In this document: piece after piece, positions 58,332 to 64,000 of the stretch | Position numbering within the stretch: position 1 is the stretch's first letter | Layout of the letters: the number at the start of each line of letters is the position of its first letter | Source of the DNA: Streptomyces poonensis | Lineage (GTDB): Bacteria; Actinomycetota; Actinomycetes; Streptomycetales; Streptomycetaceae | NCBI RefSeq assembly: GCF_014650915.1 | Contig: NZ_BMVW01000004.1 | Span: 403,660 to 467,659, forward strand | Length of the DNA: 64,000 bases | Direction of reading: 5' to 3' | Notes under the pieces: generated by a model | Told to the model about the DNA's origin: nothing | Databases searched by the model: none | Seen by the model: the letters and a program-made list of their open reading frames with translations, nothing else | Made by a program: the position numbers and the translations under genes

Positions 58332-60308
58332 ATGACCTCAGCGCACCCCTCACCGCTCTGGCAGCCCGATCCGGAGGGCATCGCCCGCGCGCGGATCACC
58401 CGGTTCCAAGCCTGGGCCGCCGAGTACCACGGCGCACCGGCCGAGGGCGGCTACGCGGCCCTGCACCGCTGGTCCGTCGACCACCTGGACACCTTCTGGA
58501 AAGCCGTCACGGAGTGGTTCGACGTACGGTTCTCCACCCCCTACGCGCGCGTTATCGGCGACCGCTCCATGCCGGGCGCCCAGTGGTTCACCGGGGGGAC
58601 CCTCAATTACGCCGAACACGCCCTCCGCGCGGCCGACACCCGCGCCGACGAAGCGGCCCTCCTGTACGTCGACGAGACCCATGAACCGCGTCCGGTGACC
58701 TGGTCCGAACTGCGCCGCCAGGTCGGCTCCCTCGCCGCCGAACTGCGCGCCCTCGGAGTACGCCCCGGGGACCGCGTCAGCGGCTACCTCCCGAACATCC
58801 CCCAGGCCGTCGTCGCCCTCCTCGCCACGGCAGCCGTGGGCGGCGTCTGGACGTCCTGCGCCCCCGACTTCGGCGCCCGCAGCGTCCTCGACCGCTTCCA
58901 GCAGGTAGAACCCGTCGTCCTGTTCACCGTCGACGGCTACCGCTACGGCGGCAAGGAGCACGACCGCCGGGACGCCGTCGCCGAACTCCGCCGCGAACTG
59001 CCCACCCTCCGCGCCGTCGTCCACGTCCCGCTGCTCGGCACGGAGACCCCCGAGGGCGCCCTCGATTGGTCCTCCCTGACCTCGGCCGACCCGGACCCCG
59101 TCTTCGAACAGGTTCCCTTCGACCACCCCCTGTGGGTCCTGTACTCCTCCGGCACGACCGGCCTGCCCAAGGCCATCGTCCAGTCCCAGGGCGGCATCCT
59201 CGTCGAGCACCTCAAACAACTCGGCCTGCACTGCGACCTGGGCCCCGACGACCGCTTCTTCTGGTACACGTCCACCGGCTGGATGATGTGGAACTTCCTC
59301 GTCTCCGGCCTGCTCACGGGCACCACGATCGTCCTGTACGACGGCAGCCCCGGCCACCCCGACACGGGCGCCCAGTGGCGCGTCGCCGAACGCACCGGCG
59401 CCACCCTCTACGGCACCTCCGCCGCGTACGTCATGGCCTGCCGGAAGGCGGGCGTCCATCCCGCGCGCGACTACGACCTGTCCCGCGTACGGTGCGTCGG
59501 CACCACGGGCTCCCCGCTGCCGCCCGACGGCTTCCGCTGGCTGCACGACGAGTTCGCGGAGAGCGGGGCGGACCTGTGGATCGCCTCCGTCAGCGGCGGC
59601 ACCGACGTGTGCTCCTGCTTCGCGGGAGCCGTCCCCACCCTCCCCGTGCACATCGGCGAACTTCAGGCCCCCAGCCTCGGCACCGACCTGCAGTCCTGGG
59701 ACCCGAGCGGCGAACCCGTCATCGACGAGGTCGGCGAACTCGTCGTCACCAACCCCATGCCGTCCATGCCGATCCACTTCTGGAACGACCCCGACGGCAG
59801 CCGCTACCACGACAGCTACTTCGACACCTACCCGGGAGTCTGGCGCCACGGCGACTGGATCACCGTCACCTCCCGCGGCTCCGTCGTCATCCACGGCCGC
59901 TCCGACTCCACACTCAACCGGCAGGGCGTCCGCATGGGTTCCGCGGACATCTACGAAGTCGTCGAACGCCTCCCTGAGATCAAGGAGTCCCTCGTCATCG
60001 GAGTCGAACAGCCCGACGGCGGTTACTGGATGCCCTTGTTCGTCCACCTAGCCCCGGAAGCCGCCCTCGACGAGGCCCTGCTGAACCGCATCAAACGAAC
60101 CATCCGTGAACAGCTTTCCCCACGCCACGTCCCCGACGAGATCATCGAGGTCCCCGGCATCCCGCACACCCTCACCGGCAAACGCATCGAGGTACCGGTC
60201 AAACGCCTCCTCCAGGGCAGCCCACTGGAAAAGGCCGTCAACCCGGGCTCCATCGACAACCTCGACCTGCTCCACTTCTACGAGGACTTGGCGAACAAAC
60301 GCCGTTGA
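58332..60308 (+). CDS. Acetoacetyl-CoA synthetase (acyl-adenylate ligase)
   Basis: 658 aa, family length. The N-terminus has RITRFQAWAAEYHG and WKAVTEWFDVRFSTPYARVI, specific to acetoacetate-CoA ligases. Adenylation motifs follow: LWVLYSSGTTGLPKAIVQSQ (A3), FFWYTSTGWMMWNFLVSGLL, VSGGTDVCSCFAGAVPTLPV (A5 region) and DSTLNRQGVRMGSADIYEVV (A8-A10 hinge), ending IPHTLTGKRIEVPVKRLLQG with the catalytic Lys. It converts acetoacetate, ATP and CoA to acetoacetyl-CoA. Standard role is ketone-body use or polyhydroxybutyrate/terpenoid supply. It is divergent from GH31; no ribosome site stands out. Confidence 0.93.
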   Translation: MTSAHPSPLWQPDPEGIARARITRFQAWAAEYHGAPAEGGYAALHRWSVDHLDTFWKAVTEWFDVRFSTPYARVIGDRSMPGAQWFTGGTLNYAEHALRAADTRADEAALLYVDETHEPRPVTWSELRRQVGSLAAELRALGVRPGDRVSGYLPNIPQAVVALLATAAVGGVWTSCAPDFGARSVLDRFQQVEPVVLFTVDGYRYGGKEHDRRDAVAELRRELPTLRAVVHVPLLGTETPEGALDWSSLTSADPDPVFEQVPFDHPLWVLYSSGTTGLPKAIVQSQGGILVEHLKQLGLHCDLGPDDRFFWYTSTGWMMWNFLVSGLLTGTTIVLYDGSPGHPDTGAQWRVAERTGATLYGTSAAYVMACRKAGVHPARDYDLSRVRCVGTTGSPLPPDGFRWLHDEFAESGADLWIASVSGGTDVCSCFAGAVPTLPVHIGELQAPSLGTDLQSWDPSGEPVIDEVGELVVTNPMPSMPIHFWNDPDGSRYHDSYFDTYPGVWRHGDWITVTSRGSVVIHGRSDSTLNRQGVRMGSADIYEVVERLPEIKESLVIGVEQPDGGYWMPLFVHLAPEAALDEALLNRIKRTIREQLSPRHVPDEIIEVPGIPHTLTGKRIEVPVKRLLQGSPLEKAVNPGSIDNLDLLHFYEDLANKRR

Positions 60309-60397
60309 CCTGGCATTTCCCCCTGCCCGCCAGGCATTGTCAGTGGCGCCGGTTACTGTGAGTGAGCATTGATCGACTGCCGCGCACAGGGGGAACC

Positions 60398-61294
60398 ATG
60401 CCGCACACCCAGCACCCGACCATGCGACGCGCCCTGCGCCGCGAGATCGCCGGCACCATCGGCCTGCTGGCCGACGAGCACGACTTCACGGCGATGCGGC
60501 GCTATCGCACCTTCACGTTCGATGACCATACGACCTACCTCCGACAGGTCGAAGCACTGCTCAGGACCCTGGCCTCGCAGGGCAGCCACACCACGGTCGC
60601 CCTCTTCGATCCCGAGGAGTACGCGGAGTTCTGCGCCGAGACCGGCCTGGACCCCGACACCCCGGCCAGCCGCACCCGCTTCACCGCCGAACTGGCCGCG
60701 ACGGGCCCCAGCGTTCCGTACGAGAGCCAGCCTCTCGACGAACTCCTCCCGGAACTGGTCGACGAGGCGGTCCGGCAGGCCACCTGGCAGTACGCGGCCA
60801 TGCTCCTGGCAGGCATCGGCGCCTGCGCGTCCTGTGGCGAGGACATCGGACGCGCCGCCCTCGCCCAGGCCTCGGAACTGCTCACCCGCATCCTTGGCAC
60901 CGCCGGACCGGGCGAGCGGCACCTCGTGTGCAGTGTCTCGGCCGCCCGCGAGCCGCTCACCGTGATCCTGCGGACCGACGAGAGCCCCGACGGCGAGCTG
61001 CGCATGGACGAGACCGAAGCCCTGGAACTCACCACGGTCCTGGCGGTGGGCCTGGCCACCCAGAGCCCCGGCGGTCTAGTCATGCGGACCAGCAGCCCCG
61101 GCACGACCGACCGTGTCTACGGCTGGCGCCTGCGCGCAGACGGGCTGGAACCCCTCACCGCCGGCGAGGTCTTCGACGCCTACTGCACGGACGCCGACTC
61201 GGGAGATCTCGTCTCCCCGGAGTCGGGCGTCGACTACTGCGCACCACCCGGCCTCGGCGGTGACGGACCGATGAAGGGCGGGCACACCCACTGA
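60398..61294 (+). CDS. Conserved hypothetical protein
   Basis: 298 aa from ATG at 60398 (GGGGGA upstream; TACTGT at 60354-60359 is a likely -10). I do not recognise a family. The N-terminal RRALRREIAGTIGLLADEHD and FTAMRRYRTFTFDDHTTYLR are helical. EALLRTLASQGSHTTVALFD and PEEYAEFCAETGLDPDTPAS are helix-rich. QYAAMLLAGIGACASCGEDI carries two Cys three residues apart, followed by ASELLTRILGTAGPGERHLV. A middle hydrophobic helix and CASC motif could be a metal or redox site. It sits between acetoacetyl-CoA synthetase and the ptsI terminator. Confidence 0.75.
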   Translation: MPHTQHPTMRRALRREIAGTIGLLADEHDFTAMRRYRTFTFDDHTTYLRQVEALLRTLASQGSHTTVALFDPEEYAEFCAETGLDPDTPASRTRFTAELAATGPSVPYESQPLDELLPELVDEAVRQATWQYAAMLLAGIGACASCGEDIGRAALAQASELLTRILGTAGPGERHLVCSVSAAREPLTVILRTDESPDGELRMDETEALELTTVLAVGLATQSPGGLVMRTSSPGTTDRVYGWRLRADGLEPLTAGEVFDAYCTDADSGDLVSPESGVDYCAPPGLGGDGPMKGGHTH

Positions 61295-61322
61295 ACGGAA
61301 CAAGCCCGCACAGAACAAGTGA

Positions 61323-61356
61323 AGGGGCGCCCCACCCTTTCAGGTGGAGCGCCCCT
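61323..61356. terminator. Bidirectional terminator between hypothetical gene and ptsI
   Basis: AGGGGCGCCCCACC (61323-61336) and GGTGGAGCGCCCCT (61343-61356) form a 14-bp stem with one G-T type mismatch and a 6-nt loop, between the convergent stops. Confidence 0.8.
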
Positions 61357-61392
61357 GAGAGCCGACCTACCGACGGCTACCCGGGCCGCCGA

Positions 61393-63063
61393 CTACTCGC
61401 CGGACAGCACCGCCTGAGCCGCGCTGCGCGCCTCCTCCGCGGTGTCCGCCGCCCGCGCGGCGGCCGCGGCACGCTCGCACTGGGCCAGCGTGTACTTCGC
61501 CAGCGACGCCCGTACATACGGAATCGACGCCGCACCCATCGACAGGGAGGTGACACCCAGACCGGTCAGCACACACGCCAGCAGCGGATCCGACGCGGCC
61601 TCACCGCAGACCCCGCAGCTCTTGCCCTCGGCCTTCGCCGCCTCCGCGGACAGCGCCACCAGGTCGAGCAGCGCGGGCTGCCACGGGTCCTGCAGCCGCG
61701 ACACCGCGCCCACCTGCCGGTCCGCCGCGAACGTGTACTGCGCCAGGTCATTGGTCCCCAACGAAAGGAACTCGACCTCCTGCAGAATCGACCGCGCCCG
61801 CAGAGCCGCCGACGGAATCTCCACCATCGCGCCGAACTTCGCCTGCAGCCCGGCCTCCCGGCACGCCTCCGCGAAGGCCCTGGCATCGATCCGGTCCGCG
61901 ACCATGGGAGCCATCACCTCGAGGTAGACGGGCAGCCCCTCCGCGGCCTTCGCGAGCGCCGTCAGCTGCGTCCGCAGAACCTCCGGGTGGTCGAGGAGCG
62001 TCCGCAGACCACGCACACCCAGCGCCGGGTTCGGCTCGTCGGCCGGCGTCAGGAAGTCCAGCGGCTTGTCAGCCCCCGCGTCCAGCACCCGTACGACGAC
62101 ACGTCCCTCGGGGAACGCCTCCAGGACCTGCCGGTACGCCTCGATCTGCTTCTGCTCGGAAGGAGCCTTCTTGCTGTCGTCGAGGAACAGGAACTCGGTG
62201 CGGAACAGCCCCACTCCCTCTGCCCCGGCCTCCACGGCGGCCGGCACGTCCGCAGGACCGCCGACGTTGGCCAGCAGCGGGACCTTGTGCCCGTCCGAGG
62301 TGGCACCCGGGCCGGACGACGCGGCCAGCGCTGCCTTGCGCTCCGCCGCGGCGGCCTCCAGCTCGGCCTTCTTCTCCGTGCTCGGCTCCACGAAGATCTC
62401 GCCCGTGCTGCCGTCCACAGCGATCGTCGTGCCCTCGGCCAGCTCACCGGCGCCCGGCAGCGCGACCACGGCCGGCACCCCCAGCGCCCGCGCCAGGATC
62501 GCGCTGTGGCTGGTGGGCCCACCCTCCTCGGTGACGAAACCGAGGACCAGCGTGGGATCGAGCAGCGCGGTGTCGGCCGGCGCCAGGTCACGGGCGATGA
62601 GCACATACGGCTCGTCGCTGTCGGGCACGCCCGGCATGGGCACCCCGAGCAGCCGGGCGACGATACGGTTCCGCACGTCGTCCAGGTCAGCGACCCGGCC
62701 GGCCAGGTACTCACCGGCTCCCGCGAGCAGGGCCCGGTACGCGGCGAACGCGTCGTACACCGCACGCTCCGCCGTACTGCCGACGACGATGCGCCGATCC
62801 ACATCGGCCATCAGCTCGGGGTCCTGGGCCATCATGGCCTGGGCCTCGAGCACGGCCTGAGCCTCGCCTCCGGCCAGGTTGCCGCGCGCCATCAGGTCGG
62901 CGGCCACAGCCTCCACGGCCTTGCGGGCGCGACCCTGCTCGCGCTCCGCCTCGTCCGTGGCGATCTGCTTGGCCGGCGGCTCCAGTACCGCCGTACCCAT
63001 GTGCCGTACCTGGCCGATCGCCACACCGTGGCTCACGCCGACGCCTCGCAGCGTTGTCTCCAT
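61393..63063 (-). CDS. ptsI: PTS enzyme I
   Basis: 556 aa from ATG at 63063 (GGAG upstream). METTLRGVGVSHGVAIGQVR opens the protein; the phosphorylation site is EEGGPTSHSAILARALGVPA with His at about 186. TIAVDGSTGEIFVEPSTEKK, GVGLFRTEFLFLDD (PEP site), RVLDAGADKPLDFLTPADEP and SLGTNDLAQYTFAADR follow, then CGVCGEAASDP with the catalytic Cys. It takes phosphate from PEP and passes it to HPr, which in Streptomyces feeds GlcNAc and fructose PTS. It lies 77 bases downstream of crr on the same strand. HPr is not in this window. Confidence 0.97.
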   Translation of the reverse strand: METTLRGVGVSHGVAIGQVRHMGTAVLEPPAKQIATDEAEREQGRARKAVEAVAADLMARGNLAGGEAQAVLEAQAMMAQDPELMADVDRRIVVGSTAERAVYDAFAAYRALLAGAGEYLAGRVADLDDVRNRIVARLLGVPMPGVPDSDEPYVLIARDLAPADTALLDPTLVLGFVTEEGGPTSHSAILARALGVPAVVALPGAGELAEGTTIAVDGSTGEIFVEPSTEKKAELEAAAAERKAALAASSGPGATSDGHKVPLLANVGGPADVPAAVEAGAEGVGLFRTEFLFLDDSKKAPSEQKQIEAYRQVLEAFPEGRVVVRVLDAGADKPLDFLTPADEPNPALGVRGLRTLLDHPEVLRTQLTALAKAAEGLPVYLEVMAPMVADRIDARAFAEACREAGLQAKFGAMVEIPSAALRARSILQEVEFLSLGTNDLAQYTFAADRQVGAVSRLQDPWQPALLDLVALSAEAAKAEGKSCGVCGEAASDPLLACVLTGLGVTSLSMGAASIPYVRASLAKYTLAQCERAAAAARAADTAEEARSAAQAVLSGE

Positions 63064-63140
63064 CTCACCCGTCTCCGATAGTGCGGCGGATCCCACCGCC
63101 GCGGTGGTCATCCAGCCCGCCGTATCGAACGGCGCCGAGG

Positions 63141-63590
63141 TCACTGCCAGCCGAAGAGCTCGTCGCCGACCTGCACATCGCCGTCCTCACGCAGACCGGT
63201 GAGGGAGTCGGCCGTGGCCTCCAGCGCCACGACGGGGCAGATCGGGGACTTGCCCGCGGCCTCGACGGCGGCGGGGTTCCAGCGCACGACGGCTTGGCCG
63301 CGTGCCACGGTGTCGCCCTTGTTGACCAGCAGCTCGAAGCCCTCGCCATTGAGCTGCACGGTGTCGATGCCGAGATGAGTGAGCACGCCGTGGCCGTCAC
63401 TGTCGACGACGACGAAGGCGTGCGGGTGGAGCGAGACGATGACGCCGTCGACGGGGGAGAGGGCCTCGGAGGCCTCCCTCACGGGGTCGATCGCTGTGCC
63501 GGGGCCTACCATCGCTCCCGAGAAGACGGGGTCTGGTACCGCGGCGAGTCCGATGGCCCGCCCAGCAAGGGGGGACGTCACGGTGGTCAT
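63141..63590 (-). CDS. crr: PTS glucose-type EIIA (Crr)
   Basis: 149 aa from ATG at 63590 (GGGAGG upstream). EIIA-Glc fold: SPLAGRAIGLAAVPDPVFSG, ALSPVDGVIVSLHPHAFVVV and the active-site His72 in VLTHLGIDTVQLNGEGFELL, followed by LVNKGDTVARGQAVVRW. It transfers phosphate from HPr to sugar permeases; in S. coelicolor the homologue serves GlcNAc uptake and, with ptsI, affects development through DasR. I do not see a clear dre site in the 5' region. Confidence 0.96.
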   Translation of the reverse strand: MTTVTSPLAGRAIGLAAVPDPVFSGAMVGPGTAIDPVREASEALSPVDGVIVSLHPHAFVVVDSDGHGVLTHLGIDTVQLNGEGFELLVNKGDTVARGQAVVRWNPAAVEAAGKSPICPVVALEATADSLTGLREDGDVQVGDELFGWQ

Positions 63591-63730
63591 GGGAAGCCTC
63601 CCAGAGGAGATTCATATGGGCCGTCACTGCCTGTCCCGGACGGCGCACTGTTGAGCAGCGTATGTCATATGAACTGGGGGTTCCGCATGAGACGTACCGG
63701 TTGACGGCTGTAGGGCGGCGCCCAAACGAT
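63591..63730. other. Divergent region between crr and rRNA promoters
   Basis: The sequence holds two TTCATATG/TCATATGA elements (near 63611-63618 and 63664-63671) and should include the crr promoter on the minus strand. No small gene is evident; frames open here look non-coding. Confidence 0.4.
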
Positions 63731-63760
63731 TTGCCTCTGCTTCGGATGCCCCTGTACAGT
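63731..63760 (+). promoter_or_regulatory. rRNA operon promoter, upstream
   Basis: -35 TTGCCT (63731-63736) and -10 TACAGT (63755-63760) with an 18-bp spacer, directed toward the rRNA leader at the window edge. Multiple tandem promoters are usual for Streptomyces rrn operons. Confidence 0.65.
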
Positions 63761-63844
63761 CGGAGACCTGCAAGGGAGAAGGCGACGCGTCAAAGCGTCA
63801 CCACCCGGCAGCATCCAACTTGTCAGATCCTCTCTCGGGGTCGG

Positions 63845-63864
63845 CTTCTGCGTGCTCGCAGAAG
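63845..63864 (+). other. Hairpin in the rRNA promoter region
   Basis: CTTCTGCG (63845-63852) pairs exactly with CGCAGAAG (63857-63864) across a 4-nt loop, between the two predicted rrn promoters. It may be part of the leader from the upstream promoter. Confidence 0.55.
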
Positions 63865-63866
63865 GG

Positions 63867-63898
63867 TGGTCAGAGAGACGGAAAAACACTGATAGAGT
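63867..63898 (+). promoter_or_regulatory. rRNA operon promoter, downstream
   Basis: A good -10 TAGAGT lies at 63893-63898. TGGTCA at 63867-63872 is a weak -35 with an unusually long spacer (20 bp). The start would be around 63905, giving a leader that includes the stem at 63937-63955. Confidence 0.5.
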
Positions 63899-63936
63899 CG
63901 GAAACGCAAGACCGAAGGGAAGCGCCCCGAGGAAAG

Positions 63937-64000
63937 CCCGAGAGAGTCTCTCGGGGGAGTACAAAGGAAGCGTCCGTTCCTTGAGAACTCAACAGCGTGC
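63937..64000 (+). other. 5' leader of an rRNA operon (truncated by window end)
   Basis: The stem CCCGAGAGA/TCTCTCGGG (63937-63955) precedes GTTCCTTGAGAACTCAACAG and GCGTGC at the window edge. The TTGAGAACTCAACAG element is the conserved actinomycete rRNA leader box, known upstream of 16S rRNA genes in Streptomyces. The 16S gene itself must begin beyond base 64000 and is not in this window. Confidence 0.85.

Overview
The window is very GC-rich DNA with almost exclusively G/C-ending codons, many GTG/TTG starts and several genes that seem to lack a Shine-Dalgarno sequence. Together with rbpA, a complete cvnABCD conservon, a GlcNAc-type chitinase promoter and the typical actinomycete rRNA leader at the right edge, this points to a Streptomyces chromosome, in the core or near-core. 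From memory the gene order resembles the S. coelicolor segment that holds crr, ptsI and rbpA; I could not check this by search. I see no prophage, IS element, tRNA or CRISPR array. Most of what follows is housekeeping or widely conserved Streptomyces content.

Layout. 0.4-3.0 kb: two overlapping CNNM/HlyC-type membrane proteins. 3.1-8.7 kb: a CbxX/EccA-type AAA ATPase, a uridine-kinase-like P-loop protein, a Tat-exported C39-like peptidase, a 48-residue membrane protein and a TetR regulator. 8.9-12.8 kb: a secreted GH18 chitinase with a DasR-like promoter, an acyl-CoA dehydrogenase and two small hypothetical genes. 13.0-17.0 kb: Lrp/AsnC regulator, amidohydrolase, polyprenol-phosphate mannosyltransferase and FxsA. 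17.3-22.4 kb: rbpA behind a near-perfect SigR promoter, an MFS protein, a GDPD phosphodiesterase and a YczE membrane protein divergent from its MocR-type regulator. 22.5-27 kb: an FtsK-like protein with a degenerate P-loop, a tiny membrane protein, an ankyrin protein, a 19-codon leader-like ORF and a HEAT-like protein. 27-30.3 kb: two translationally coupled glycosyltransferases and an SGNH hydrolase. 30.4-35.9 kb: a five-gene 5-oxoproline (pyroglutamate) cluster, MFS-ycsI-pxpA-pxpB-pxpC, divergent from a GntR/FCD regulator.

35.9-43.6 kb is the most interesting part. A 31-bp minisatellite lies upstream of a three-gene operon. The first gene looks kleisin-like (505 aa), the second KITE-like (292 aa), and the third is a 1569-aa SMC/Muk-like coiled-coil ATPase. 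This is the architecture of MukBEF/MksBEF/Wadjet condensins, but no nuclease gene (JetD/MksG) is adjacent. A 31-codon ORF joins genes 1 and 2 exactly through ATGA and GTGA overlaps.

43.7-50.2 kb: an N-methyl amino-acid oxidase, a small membrane protein and the conservon (sensor kinase, roadblock protein, DUF742 protein, Ras-like GTPase). 50.2-54.2 kb: glpK, glpF and a SAM methyltransferase. 54.3-61.3 kb: a secreted VanX-like D-Ala-D-Ala dipeptidase, a Zn-ribbon NUDIX hydrolase, a GH31 glycosidase whose usual acid/base Asp appears to be replaced, acetoacetyl-CoA synthetase and an unknown protein. 61.4-63.6 kb: ptsI and crr, the general PTS phosphotransfer proteins. The last 280 bases carry the promoters and leader of an rRNA operon whose 16S gene lies beyond the window.

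Functional links. The chitinase with its DasR-like site and the ptsI/crr pair belong to the chitin/GlcNAc uptake circuit known in Streptomyces. The Ppm1-type synthase and the two glycosyltransferases may feed mannosylated cell-envelope products.
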